Below the pieces are notes generated by a model. That model saw only the letters and a program-made list of their open reading frames with translations, was not told where the DNA came from and made no database searches. A stretch of 64,000 nt of DNA from Callorhinus ursinus (lineage: Eukaryota > Chordata > Mammalia > Carnivora > Otariidae): the NCBI RefSeq assembly GCF_003265705.1, contig NW_020312894.1, positions 6,207,716-6,271,715 of the forward strand. The letters are read 5' to 3'. A program made the position numbers and the translations under genes. This document shows positions 11,518 to 23,291 of the stretch, piece after piece (the stretch's first letter is position 1; every line of letters starts with the position of its first letter).

Positions 11518-14500
11518 ACACCACTTCTTCTTTATCTATTCATCTGTTGAAGGACATCTTGGCTCTTTCCACAGTTTGGCTATTGTGGACATTGCCGCTA
11601 TAAACATCGGGGTGCACGTACCCCTTCGGATCCCTACATTTGTACCTTTGGGGTAAATACCCAGGAGTGCAATTGCTGGATCGTAGGGTAGCTCTATTTT
11701 CAACTGTTTGAGGAACCTCCATACTGTTTTCCAGAGTGGTTGCACCAGCTTCCATTCCACCAACAGTGTAGGAGGGTTCCCCTTTCTCCGCTTCCCTGCC
11801 AACATCTGTCGTTTTCTGACTTGTTAATTTTAGCCATTCTGAATGGTGTGAGGTGGTATCGCTTTGAGGTTTTGATTTGGATTTCCCTGATGCCGAGCGA
11901 TGTTGAGCACTTTTTCATGTGTCTGTTGGCCATTTGGATGTCGTCTTTGGAAAAATGTCTGTTCATGTCTTCTGCCCATTTCTCGATTGGATTATTTGTT
12001 CTTTGGGTGTTGAGTTTCATAAGTTCTTTATAGATTTTGGAGACTAGCCCTTTATCTGATATGTCATTTGCAAATATCTTCTCCCATTCTGTCGGTTGTC
12101 TTTTGGTTTTGTGGACTGTTTCTTTTGCTGTGCAAAAGCTTTTTATCTTGATGAAATCCCAAAGTTCATTTTTTCCCTGGCTTCCCTTGCCTTTGGCGAG
12201 GTTTCTAGGAAGAAGTTGCTGTGGCTGAGGTCGGAGAGGTTGCTGCCTGTGTTCTCCTTCAGGATGTTGATGGACTCTTGTCTCACGTTTAGGTCTTTCA
12301 ACCATTTGGAGTCTATTTTTGCGTGTGTGGTGTAAGGAAATGGTCCAGTTTCATTCTTCTGCATGTGGCTGTCCAATTTGCCCAACACCGTTTGTTGAAG
12401 AGACTGTCTTTTTTACATTGGACATTCTTTCCTGCTTTGTCGAAGATGAGTTGACCATAGAATTGATGGTCCATTTCTGGGCTCTCTATTCTGTTCCATT
12501 GATCTATGTGTCTGTTTTTGTGCCAGTACCATACTGTCTTGAGGATGACAGCTTTGTAATAGAGCTGGAAGTCCGGAATTGTGATGCCGCCAGCTTTGCT
12601 TTTCTTTTTCAACATTCCTCTGGCTATTCGGGGTCTTTCTTGGTTCCATACAAATTTTAGGTTTATTTGTTCCATTTCTTTGAGAAAAGCGGATGGTATT
12701 TTGATGGGGGTTGCATCGAATATGAGGATTGCTCTAGGTAGCATTGACATCTTCACAATGTTTGTTCTTCCAATCTATGAGCATGGAACATTTTTCCATT
12801 TCTTTGGGTCTTCCTCAATTTCTTTCATGAGTATTTTATAGTTTTCTAAGTACAGATCCTTTGCCTTTTGGTTAGATTTATTCCTAGGTGTCTTATGGTT
12901 TTGGGTGCAATTGTAAATGGTATCGACTCCTTAATTTCTCTCTCTTCTGTCTTGTTGGTGTATAGGAATGCCACTGATTTCTGTGCATTGACTTTATATC
13001 CTGCCACTTTATTGAATTCCTGTATGAGTTCTAGCAGTTTTGGGGTGGAGTCTTTTGGGTTTTCCACGTAAAGTACCATATCATCTGCAAAGAGTGAGAG
13101 TTTGACTTCTTCTTTGCCAATTTGGATGCCTTTGATTTCTTTTTGTTGTCTGATTGCTGTGGCTAGGACTTCTAAATACTCTGTTGAATAGCAGTGGTGA
13201 GAGTGGACATCCCTGCTGCATTCCTGACCTCACAGGGAAAGCTCTCAGTTTTTCCCCATTGAGAATAATATTCGCTGTAAGTTTTTCATAGATGGGTTTT
13301 ATGATATTGAGGTATGTACCCTCTCTCCCTATACTCTGAAGAGTTTTGATCAAGAAAGGATGCTGTACTTCGTCAAATGCTTTTTCTGTATCTACTGAGA
13401 GGACCATATGATTCTTGTTCTTTCTTTTGTTAATGTATTGTATCACGTTGATTGATTTGCGGATGTTGAACCAACCTTGCAGCCCAGGGATAAATCCCAC
13501 TTGGTCGTGGTGAATAATCCTTTTAATGTACTGTTGGATCCTATTGGCTAGTATTTTGATGAGAATTTTTGCCTCCATGTTCATCAAGGATATTGGTCTG
13601 TAATTCTCCTTTTTGATGGAGTCTTTGTCTGGTTTGGCGATGGATCAAGGTAAGTTTGGAAGTTTGGAAGTTTTCCTTCCATTTCTAATTTTTGAAACAG
13701 TTTCAGGAGAATAGGTATTAATTCTTCTTTAAACGTTTGGTAGAATTCCCCTGGGAAGCCATCTGGCCCTGGGCTTTTGTTTGTTGGGAGATTTTTGATG
13801 ACTGCTTCCATTTCCTTAGTGGTTATAGGTCTGTTCAGGTTTTCTATTTCTTTCTGGTTCAGTTTTGGTAGTTGATACATCTCTAGGAATGCATCCGTTT
13901 CTTCCAGGTTATCTAATTTGCTGGCATAGAGTTGCTCATAATATGTTCTTATAATTGTATTTCTTTGGTGTTGGTTGTGATCTCTCCTGTTTCATTCATG
14001 ATTTTGTTTATTTGGGTCCTTTCTCTTTTCTTTCTGATCAGTCTGGCCAGGGGTTTATCAATCTTGTGAATTCTTTCAAAGAACCAGCTCCTAGTTTCGT
14101 TGATCTGTTCTACTGTTCTTTTGGTTTCTATTTCATTGATTTCTGCTCTGCTCTTTATTATTTCTCTTCTCCTGCTGGGTTTAGGCTTTATTTGCTGTTT
14201 TTTCTCCAGCTCCTTTAGGTGTAGGGTGAGGTTGTGTATTTGAGACCTTTCTTGTTTCTTGAGAGAGGCTTGTATTGCTATATACTTTCCTCTTAGGACT
14301 GCCTTTGCTGCATCCCAAAGATTTTGAATAGTTGTGTTTTCTTTTTCATTGGTTTCCATGAATTTTTTTAATTCTTTAATTTCCTGGTTGACCCTTTCAT
14401 TCCTAGTAGGATGCTCTTCAGCCTCCATGTATTTGAGTTCTTTCTGCCTTTCCTCTTGTGATTGAGTTCTAGTTTCAAAGCATTGTGGTCTGAAAATATG

Positions 14501-15253
14501 CAGGGAATGATCCCAATCTTTTGGTACCGGTCGAGACCTGATTTGTGACCTAGGATGTGATCTATTCTGGAGAATGTTCCACGGGCACTAGAGAAGAATG
14601 TGTATTCCGTTGCTTTGGGATGGAATGTTCTGAATATGTCTGTGAAGTCCCTTTGGTCCAGTGTGTCATTTAAAGTCTTTATTTCCTTGTTGATCTTTTG
14701 CTTAGATGATCTGTCCATTTCGGTGAGGGGGGTGTTAAAGTCCCCCACTATTATTGTATTGTTGTCGATGTGTTTCTTTGCTTTTGTTATTAGTTGCCTT
14801 ACAGAATTGGCTGCTCCCATGTCAGGGGCATAGATATTTACAATTGTTAGATCTTCGTGTTGGATAGACCCTTTAAGTAGGCTATAGTGTCCTTCCCCAT
14901 CTCTTATTACAGTCTTTGGTTTAAAATCTAATTTGTCTGATATAAGGATTGCCACCCCAGCTTTCTTTTGGTGTCCATTAGCATGGTAAATGGTTTTCCA
15001 CCCCCTCACTTTCAATCTGGGGGTGTCTTTGGGTCTAAAATGAGTCTCTTGCAGACAGCATATCCATGGGCCTTGTTTTTTAATCCAATCTGATAGCCTG
15101 TGTCTTTTGATTGGGGCATTTAGCCCATTTACATTCAGGGTAACTATTGAAAGATATGAAGTTAGTGCCATTGTATTGCCTGTAAGGTGACTGTTAACTG
15201 TATATTGTCTGTGTTCCTTTCTGGTCTATGCCGCTCTTAGGCTCTCTCTTTGC

Positions 15254-16150
15254 TTAGAGGACCCCTTTCAATATTTCTTGTAGAGCTGGTTTCGTGTTTG
15301 CAAATTCCTTCAGTTTTTGTTTGTCCTGAAAGCTTTTTATCTCTCCTTCTATTTTCAATGACAGCCTCGCTGGATATAGTATTCTTGGCTGCCTATTTTT
15401 CTCGTTTAGTGCTCTGAAGATACCATGCCAGTCCTTTCTGGCCTGCCAGGTCTCTGTGGATAGGTCTGTTGCCAGTCTAATGTTTCTACCATTGTAGGTT
15501 ACATATCTCTTCTCCTGAGCTGCTTTCAGGATTTTCTCTTTGTCTCTGAGACTCTTAAGTTTTACTACTAGATGTTGGGGTGTTGACCTATTTTTATTGA
15601 TTTTGAGAGGGGTTCTCTGTGCCTCCTGGATTTTGATGCCTGTTTCCTTCCCCACATTAGGGAAGTTCTCTGTTATAATTTGCTGCAATATACCTTTTGC
15701 TCCTCTCTCTCTTTCTTCTTCTTCTAGGGTCCCAATTATTCTAATGTTGTTTTGTCTTATGGTATTGCTTATCTCTCGAATTCTGCCCTCGTGATCCAGT
15801 AGTTGTTTATCTCTCTTATTCTCAGCTTCTTTATTTTCCATCATTTGGTCTTCTGTATCGCTGATTCTCTCTTCTGCCTCATTCATCCTAGTGGTTAGTG
15901 CCCCCATTTTTGATTGCACCTTATGAATAGCCCCTTTGATTTCGACTTGGTTAGATTTTAGTTCTTTTATTTCTCCAGGAAGCGTTTCTCTAATAACTTC
16001 CACGCTTTTTTCAAGCCCAGCTAGTATCTTTAAAATCATGATTCTGAACTCTAGGTCTGACATCATACTAATGTCCGTATTGAGTAGGTCCCTGGCAGAC
16101 GGTACTACCTCTTGTTCTTTTTGTTGAGGTGATGTTTTCCGTCTTGTCAT
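15254..16150 (-). CDS. L1 ORF1p, intact, 298 residues
   Basis: An uninterrupted frame for the L1 RNA-binding chaperone that coats L1 RNA as trimers in cytoplasmic ribonucleoprotein particles. Layout: a short basic N-terminus (MTRRKTSPQQ), a long coiled coil at about residues 38-128 with leucine/isoleucine heptads and many Glu/Lys, an RRM at about 132-226 starting near NNIRIIGTLEEEERERG, and the C-terminal domain at about 227-298 with the conserved YPARLS stretch (259-264). The start is the first ATG after the 5' UTR, and the second L1 has the same start. The stop lies 82 bases before ORF2. Length is in the usual range for mammalian ORF1p. No frameshift or stop is visible, unlike the ORF1 of the other L1. 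Whether it is expressed cannot be told from sequence. Confidence 0.93.
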   Translation of the reverse strand: MTRRKTSPQQKEQEVVPSARDLLNTDISMMSDLEFRIMILKILAGLEKSVEVIRETLPGEIKELKSNQVEIKGAIHKVQSKMGALTTRMNEAEERISDTEDQMMENKEAENKRDKQLLDHEGRIREISNTIRQNNIRIIGTLEEEERERGAKGILQQIITENFPNVGKETGIKIQEAQRTPLKINKNRSTPQHLVVKLKSLRDKEKILKAAQEKRYVTYNGRNIRLATDLSTETWQARKDWHGIFRALNEKNRQPRILYPARLSLKIEGEIKSFQDKQKLKEFANTKPALQEILKGVL

Positions 16151-17940
16151 TTTGTCCAGAGGAGACTAGATGAATGAGTGAACAAAATGCTAATAGGTTA
16201 ACAACGTCCCCAGAAAATATACTCTATAAACAAATCAGAAAACACCTGAAACCAGGAGGAGAGAAAGAAAAAAGAAAGAGAAAAAAAAAGATAAAGATAA
16301 AAACAAAAACAGAACAATACAAAAAAAACCAGACTCTGATCAAATATGATCAGGCTGGTGCATAGATCAGTGCCACACACTAGATTTTGTGTTTATTTTG
16401 GTCTGTTAGAAGAAAGTGCCTCCTAAAGTTTTAAAGAAAGAAAGACTTATATATGTACAAAATAAGGGTTGATACAATGAAGGGATGGACTGTGACTGTA
16501 AAGATGAAAAATATAAAAAATTTTAAAAGAGGAATTGATAAGGTGCTTGAAAAAAGAAGAGCATTAAAAAAAAGAAAGAATGAAAGAGAAAAAAAAAAAG
16601 GAGAGAATGTGATCAGGCAGGAGACTAGAACAAAGCCATACACTAGAGATTTAGGGTATATTTTGATCTGTTTGAAGAAACTGTAATTTTAAAGAGAGAA
16701 CAACTTATATATATATGCCAAAAATCAGGGTAACTACTATGAAGGGATAGACTATGACTCTAAAAATGAAAAATAGATTTTTTTTAAAAAAAGATTGAGA
16801 AGATGTTAGTTGAAAAAGGGAAGAAGAGATATTTAAAAAAAGTTAAAAAAATTAACTTTGAAAGACTAATGAATCATGGTAAAAATGCCATGAATTCTAT
16901 TTGCAGTATTCCCCTAGCGCTGGAGTTCTGCCATTCTCCTTGATCGGTAAACTTGGTCTTGGCTGGCTGTTCGTGCTGATCTTCTGGGGGAGGGGCCTGT
17001 TGCCGTGGTTCCCAAATGTCCCTGCCAGAGGTGGAGTTGCCCCGCCCTTGCGGGGTCGCGGCTAAGCAAGCTGCTTGGGTTTGCTCTCAGGAGCTTTTGT
17101 TCCCTGCAAGCTCTCGGTGCAGCTTTGGAGGACCAGGGTGAAAATGGTGGCCTCCCAATCTCCACCCGGAGGAGCCGAGAACTCGGGGCCCCGCTCCTCA
17201 GTGCGCCCCCAGAAGAAAGCAGTCACTCCCGTGTCCCCGGTCTCCGGCCGCACTCCATGCTCACCCGGCCTGTGACCGAGCATTTCTATCTCTGGCACCC
17301 GACCCCGTGTGGAGTCTCCAAACCCAGCAGATCCCTGCGGTGTGCTCCCGCGCTGCTCCTCCCGGGGGAGGAAGGGGAGTCTCCCCGGATCTGCCGCTTG
17401 TTGGGTCCCTGCTGGAGGAGCAGTGGCCCGACTGGGCCGCGGATCACAGTTTATGGCAACCCCGAGCTGAGCGCCCGCGCCTCCGCTCCGTCTCTGCAGC
17501 CGGCTTCCCCGCTCCAATCCCTGGGAGCTCTGCCGCACTCAGGCTCCCCCGGTCTTTCTGTGACCCCGAGGGTCCTGAGACCACACTGTCCCACGAGGAT
17601 TCCACCCCCCTCTTAGCCACTGGACTGACGTTCCTCAGCGGAGCCGACTTCTAAAAGGTCCGATTTTGTGCTCCGCGGCTCTAGCACTTGCCAGAAGCGG
17701 CCGACGGAGGCCCCCTCCCCCACCATCTATCCTCCCGAATATCGCCTTGGATTCACTTCTCCGCATGTCCTACCTTCCAGAAAGTGGTCGCTTTTCTGTT
17801 CAGAGAGTTGTTGCTATTCTTTTCTTTGATCTCCTGTTGAGTTCGTAGGTGTTCAGAATGGTTTGATCCCTATTCAGCTGAATTCCTGAGAACAGACGAA
17901 ATCCAGGTCCCCTACTCCTCTGCCATCTTGCTCCACCCCC
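16151..17940 (-). promoter_or_regulatory. L1 no. 1 5' UTR (internal promoter region)
   Basis: The first kilobase of the element (17940-16905) is GC-rich with many CpGs ('ctccgcggctctagc', 'gaagcggccgacgg'), followed by a purine/A-rich stretch (16870-16170) before ORF1. By family knowledge this holds the L1 Pol II promoter. Several open frames of 100-200 residues here are GC-rich artefacts. Confidence 0.75.
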
Positions 17941-17956
17941 CACCATGATGGTTTTA
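17941..17956. repeat. Target-site duplication, right copy (L1 no. 1)
   Basis: Identical 16 bases to 10786-10801, directly after the L1 5' end 'gccatcttgctccacc'. Confidence 0.88.
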
Positions 17957-18960
17957 GATGTGGATTTCCCTTTTGTCATTTGCATGATTTGTTGTGCTTC
18001 ATGAATCTGATGATTCTTTTTATTAGTTTTGGAATTTTCTCAGCCATTTTCTATTTCTTCTCCCTAATTTCCTCTGTTACTTCCTTTCAGTTCTGCTCAG
18101 ATGTATTTTGTCCTCATTCCATCCTTTTTCCTCCTGGCCTGCTTTCAGTTTCCATTTTTTTGACTCTCTGTGATGCATTCATTAAACTGTTTAGGCTAGT
18201 ATTCTACTTCACTAATTCTCTTTTCAGCTCTATCAAAATTCACCTGAGTTTTAAATTTCAATTAATGCATTTTTTTTGTGGAGTTGCTTTTGATTTCTTT
18301 TTTGAAATCACCATGGTCAGTTTTATAATCTCTCTTATTCCTTAGTGATAATTTTGATTAATTCTTTTATTCCTTCAAACATGTCAGTTATTTTATATTC
18401 TCTATCTGATATTTCTAATATCTGGGTCATATGTGAGTCAGATTCTACAGTTTGGCTTATTTGCTGACTTTTGCTAATGATGGTTGTTTCTTGCATATAT
18501 TGTGATTTTGGGTTCATATGGGTACTATGGTAACCGTGGTCACCATATATGGTTCCTTTTTGGTTATTGTGATTCTGAGCACATGTTCATTGGAACTTTA
18601 TCTGTGGAAATTCTGAGTCCTAGATTGGGGATAAGTTCCTCCAGAGATTTTCATGCTTCTCTCAGGTGGGCTCACATTATGCTAAAATTCCAACTTGCGG
18701 TTGTTCATACTGAGCAGGTTGTGTGAATTTTGGCCCCAAGCCAGAGAGGGGATCAGCTTGTGATTATGACTTGGTGTTTCATGCAGGGGTTTCTAGCCTG
18801 ACTTTTCACAGTCTCACTTGCCAGGTTTTGTCTGCTAACCTGTTTGTCCTTAAATCCAAAGCTCTAGGTGACCAGAAATCAGCAGTTGCCCTTAGGGAAA
18901 GTGGATTGGTCTCCAGTTTTCTTCTTGAGCTCTGAAGGATTTCCTTACTTTCCTGCAAGT
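17957..18960 (-). mobile_element. Old L1 ORF1/5' part, right half of host L1
   Basis: Continues the interrupted old L1 ('ctctgtgatgcattcatta', 'ttctcttttcagctctatc' are antisense ORF1 and 5' phrases). Together with 10331-10785 it shows the target was an older L1. No intact frame. Confidence 0.6.
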
Positions 18961-19790
18961 TGAGCCACATATATGTATTTATACTTATGTCTAAAGTTTT
19001 TAGTTGTTTTTTAGCATAAGGGTGTTTTGAGTATCTAGTTCACCATGTTGCAGGAAGTAAAATATCTTATTCATTTTTTTTTCAGTAGAATTTTCTTGAG
19101 TTGGCCATCCATAAAAAAAAAATGTTGGGATTCCGGTGTATTTTTAAAAAATTAAATTTATAGACTAATAGTCGTCATTACAATACTAAATTTTAACGCC
19201 TGTATATTGTATGCCTCTTCATTTACACAAGGAGACTTATGTGGTGCTTATTTTAAGTTGGGTTTTTTTTTTTTATGACCTGATTAGGGTTTATCTAACA
19301 TCATTACAGTTTTTCTCAAGCTATGAATCACAGTGACTTGTTTTCCATGTTATTAAAAATTCTCTGTAAACATATTAGTTTAATATTCAGATCATATAGT
19401 GATATAAAATTTTTAACCATATTTCTCCTGTTGGGCATTTTGCTTGTTTCTTAATTTTTCACCCCTATAAATCATACTTAGTACTTACTGTATATTTTCA
19501 TGTGTACATCTTTGGCCACATTTCTGCTTGTGTTCTTTAGTATATTCCTGGAAAGAGGATTGTTGGATAAAGTATTTGAACATTTTTAAGGCTTTTGAGA
19601 CCATATTACCAATTGCTTTACAAAAATGTTGTCACAGCATGCAGCCATTTGCAATGCAGAACTGGTCTCCTTATGTTCTCTCTAAAATTGAATGCATATA
19701 TTTTTATGCTTTGCTAATTTGATAGGTGAAAGATTGTATCTTAGTCATGTTTAATTTCAGATGATGTAGAATTGTTTATTGGTCATGTAG
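18961..19790 (-). mobile_element. Degenerate LINE (L1M/HAL1-like)
   Basis: The stretch 'tattcctggaaagaggatt' to 'accatattaccaattgctt' follows the pattern of the antisense 3' portion of old L1-like elements. It is highly diverged, and 18961-19200 may be unrelated. Confidence 0.4.
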
Positions 19791-20100
19791 ATTTCCTGCT
19801 TTGGAAACTGTCTTATATTCTATCTCCCCTTCAGCTCCTTGAGCATTAGGGTTTTTCCTAGGGGTCTTTAAGGTACTAACTCTTTTAGGTCACCAGGGAC
19901 CACGATGGTTAGCCTGTACCGTTTGGGCCAGTGTATAGTCACCCCTAAGTCATTTTGAACTTCCATTTTACAGTTCCACTACCGTATTCTGTCTTCTTTG
20001 TCTTTAGGGAATTGAAATTATTGTAACAACACAAATAATGATGGATTTTCAGAGAACTGGCATGCGCATGAGGAAACCTGGATGCAAAAATAACTCACTT
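19791..20100. other. Intron, nothing recognised
   Basis: No clear repeat, exon or RNA gene. Confidence 0.4.
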
Positions 20101-20480
20101 CAAAGTTTTATTGAGAACAGAGTACAGATGAATTACTGTTCTTGGTGCTGTTGGTGGTATGGTGAAGAGAAAGAGAACTTTCTCTGTCCCAAGATACTCA
20201 CAGGCTAGTGGGAAAGAGAGAAATGCAAGATGAGTCAAAGTAAGGCCCATGGGATAATCTACATCCTGTGCTAGCCAGCAGAGCCAGGGGATTGATTTCC
20301 ATCGAGAGAACTAGCAAAGTTTCAGGGAGAACCTGGCATTAGTGGGATGGAGAAGGACATCCAAGGGGCTGGAAAGCACCACATGGCAGACACGGAAATT
20401 CAGAAGATCTAGGAGAATGACAACAGGAACATGTACTTAGATCTCTGGGGACTTGATGGGTTGCAAACAGGATATGGAAA
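20101..20480 (-). mobile_element. Probable L2 fragment
   Basis: The order 'ttttattgagaacagagta', 'ctgtcccaagatactcaca', 'ggctagtgggaaagagag' follows the reverse L2 3' end, in which TTTATTGAG is followed by a conserved 'ggagcttacattctagtgg' stretch. Diverged; the right border is uncertain. Confidence 0.4.
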
Positions 20481-22550
20481 GGGAAAGAAGTCCAGGACCC
20501 ATTGTGGAGGGTAGTCCACAGCAGAGAATTCAGGCCTCACTCTGGGGGCACTGTGAAGTTCTCCAGGGCCTCACGGACTCAAGTGGCAATACCTGCATCC
20601 AATTGGTAGGGAAACCATGTTTACGGGCTATTGTAAAAGTCTTATTGTAAAATCCTATTTCCTTAGGATTTTCTTATAAAAATACATCCGATCTCAACTC
20701 ACAAACTGAAAGCATGCATGGGTTTGACCAAAGTATCACTAAAGATCATCTCAGGCTCACCTCTGTGCTTGCAAATGAGCTTTCTGCTTTCCTCCTGAGT
20801 CTTGATCAAGTCACCACACAGGCCCTGAGTCCAGGATTAGTAGAGAAAGGATTGGAAGGGGTTTTTTTAACATGATGTAATTGGATGTGAATCGTTAATT
20901 ACATCACGAAACTTAGCGCACAAAAAGCAGAGTCTCTCTGCAGCTGAGTTGAATTAGTTACTCAACCAAAAAAAATTAGACTACGAGTCAAAAGACTAGC
21001 AAAGACCAGAATGCTAAGTGTAAAAGCATATTTCGCTTGGGCTCCACCTGCTAGGCATGAAATGCTCTTTGTTTAATACAGTGTAACCCCCAGCTGTCCC
21101 CACCTTGTTCAAAACCTGCCAGCCACCTGCCTATCAGCTTGGCAAATGGTCCTGCTTTTTTTTAAAGAGTGATTTAATAACAGCTTCCTAGGGATATAAT
21201 CCACATACCGTAACTCCCTTGCATTGCATTGTCTCAGCTAGCAGTATCTTCCAGATGGTAACTTAAAGTGCAGTGGATTTCTGAATATTGCATATTGCTA
21301 GATATTATTCAGCAAGAAAACCTAATGTAACAGGTGCGGGGAACTAAAAATTAACAGGTCACCAAAACCCAAGTTGTTCCTTATCTCCTTTTCCAGAAGA
21401 GAACCTTCTCTTTACAATTTGAACTATTTTTCCTGTAAGGAAATGCTCACCCCCTGCTAATCTCAGACAGAAGCTGACCATCTCGTCCTCCCCAGGGACA
21501 CACCAGTGTTCACTGTCTGGTCTACATAGCCCGTAAAGCAGATCAGCTGCTTCCTTCCTGAAAACTGCCCTCACATGGCTAGACTGGTGGTCATGTCAGA
21601 AATGGGAAATGGGTAAGTCCACATCCTGGGGAAAGCCAGAGTGCCAACTACTAGCTGTTTAGGAAGTAAATGATTTCAGTCAAAGTGTAATGGAGCTCTC
21701 CGCTCTCTGTCTCCGCTCTTCTACCCATCTGGCTTTTGTCTAATTTTCTATCCATCCGTGCTTCTGCTAAGACAGCGGGCAGAGACTGTGAATTGGAATT
21801 GGTCAGGTTTGCCACTTGGTTTATAAAAGTTTGGGACGAGAAAGGGGTAGGAACTCTTGTCCACGATGACATGGTTATAATGAGATCTGTACATTTGAAT
21901 GTTAGCTAATGTCCAGTTCCCACCAGACAGGGATGCACACATGCCACGTTCTCCACGCTCCCTGTCCCTTTCAACCAAATGGATTTGCAGTGCCTGCCAG
22001 TATGGTGGTCCAGCTAAAGATAAGCAAGGCTTCCAACACCTTCCTGAGTGGAGTGCAAGATTCCAGAAAAAGAAAATGTTGTAAGCATGCAGAAATGGCT
22101 CTATCATTCAGGAATTAGGCTTAGTCTCAAAACAATTTTCCTTTCCTGAGGCCACTGAAATTGAAAGAACCCAGGTGCCTGTAGAATTACATGTTTTTGT
22201 TACCATAGAGTGAGGATGGAATTAACTATCCTCAGGTTGAAGACATTTATCCTTTTGTCACAAATACCCCAATTTGGCCACTCTGTGGGGCCAAGAACTA
22301 TGTCTCTGTTCATTTTCTATTGGTCATTCATAATAGGAATTTTGACCATAGAAAGTACCTATAAAATACTGCCGAATTATTGAATTAATGTTTCCCCCTA
22401 AGAAACTGTCAAAATCCCCCTGATGATACTTTTGGGTGCAGATCCTGTATCTCTTCATCATCTCCAATTATCTGGTAGGTAAGTGAGTCTTCAGGATTTT
22501 ACTGGGCTCCGCATGGACTCTAAGCCCTTACTGAAGACATGAGCCATCAC
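20481..22550. other. Intron, no gene; possible conserved noncoding part
   Basis: No repeats recognised over about 2 kb and no exon with supporting splice sites. Around 20872-20910 lies an inverted arrangement 'gatgtaatt ... aattacatc' with TAAT cores. Confidence 0.35.
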
Positions 22551-22554
22551 TTAA

Positions 22555-23260
22555 ATGATGTGAGTCACTTGACAAAGGTTTATTGAGGGTGCCAGGTAGC
22601 ATCTAGGTGTGTTAGGCATTTCAGTAAGCAATGCAGCGTCCCTGCCTTCGGGGAGCTTACTCTAGTGAGTGGGTACAGATGGACACAACTAGATGATGCA
22701 TCAACATGAGAAATTCTGAGTGGTGATAAGAGCTTTAGCAGAGCACTGGAATCAGGTGGTGTGATTGGGTTGGCTACTTGCTGGCTTCTTCAGATAGGGC
22801 GGTCTTAGAAGGCATCTCTGAGTAAGCGATGTTTCAGTCAAGATCTGCATAATAAGGAGCCTACTTTGTGAAGGTGGAGAGGACAAGCACTTTCGATGGA
22901 AGGAACAGCTGCTGAGAAGCCCCTGATGTGATAAAGAATGGAGCTGGTACATCTGAGGGACAAGACCAAGGCCAGTGGGGGAGCGCAGGGGGACAGGGGT
23001 GGCCACATGAGCTTGAGAAGGTGGGCAAAAGACAGATCATGCCGGGAGGAGTTTCTGATTTATTTTAAGCGGGATGAAAGCTATTGGAGAGATTTAAGCA
23101 GAGGATTGTCCTGATGTGACTTACATTTTTCCAAGATCTCAGGTGGAAGCAGGACAGTCAGGAGAGCAGGGGTCAACAAGTGAGTGGTACCAGCAGAGGT
23201 GGAGTCGAATGGTTTGAGGTGGTTTAGAGTTAACAGGACTTGCTGATGGACTCCTTGTGG
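22555..23260 (-). mobile_element. L2 LINE fragment, antisense
   Basis: Consensus-like blocks in order: 'ggtttattgagggtgccag', 'cggggagcttactctagtg', 'ggtgataagagctttagca', 'gcagaggattgtcctgatg', 'acaggacttgctgatggac'. This is the reverse complement of the long L2 3' region. No coding frame remains. Confidence 0.65.
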
Positions 23261-23261
23261 A

Positions 23262-23291
23262 GTGGAGGGAGGGAGGGAGGGAAGGAAGGAA
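23262..23291. repeat. (GGGA)n/(GGAA)n simple repeat
   Basis: 'gggagggagggagggaagg' followed by 'aaggaaa', a short purine tetranucleotide repeat directly after the L2 fragment. Confidence 0.8.

Larger units (their letters stand above)
11276..15171 (-). pseudogene. L1 no. 1 ORF2 (endonuclease-RT), frameshifted
   Basis: ORF2p normally supplies the AP-like endonuclease and reverse transcriptase for L1. The N-terminal endonuclease frame (15171-14368) is clean: it starts MALTSYLSIVTLNVNGLN, includes the QETH motif, and has SDH near its end. Then the frame shifts near 14370-14428, at 13949 and again near 13640. RT blocks are visible further on in other frames, including NKSPGPDG (about 13790) and the FADD catalytic motif at 13080-13091. 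C-terminal sequence (LLHCWW and [12 protein letters not shown], 11800-11600) follows in more frames. A long TG microsatellite plus an N gap interrupts the last codons. So the protein cannot be made in one piece. The same first three lesions occur in the second L1. Confidence 0.88.
10802..17940 (-). mobile_element. Full-length young carnivore LINE-1 (L1 no. 1)
   Basis: A complete L1 on the minus strand. Read from its own 5' end it has a 5' UTR (17940-16151), ORF1 (16150-15254), an 82-base spacer, ORF2 (15171 to about 11276, frameshifted), a 3' UTR and a short A tail (T run at 10802). It is bounded by a perfect 16-bp target-site duplication, so it arrived by target-primed reverse transcription and is not truncated. 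It sits antisense to C10orf90 in an intron and landed inside an older L1. Little-diverged SINE-like flanks, a perfect TSD and intact ORF1 point to a recent insertion, but broken ORF2 means it cannot move by itself. A 10-N gap lies at 11459-11468. Confidence 0.93.

Noticed and set aside
11276..11656. Four open frames of Cys-Val or Thr-His repeats
   Set aside because: They are translations of the TG/CA microsatellite and its N gap.
17005..17654. Overlapping 115-203 residue frames on both strands
   Set aside because: They lie in the CpG-rich L1 5' UTR; the same frames appear in the second copy at 41737-42395.
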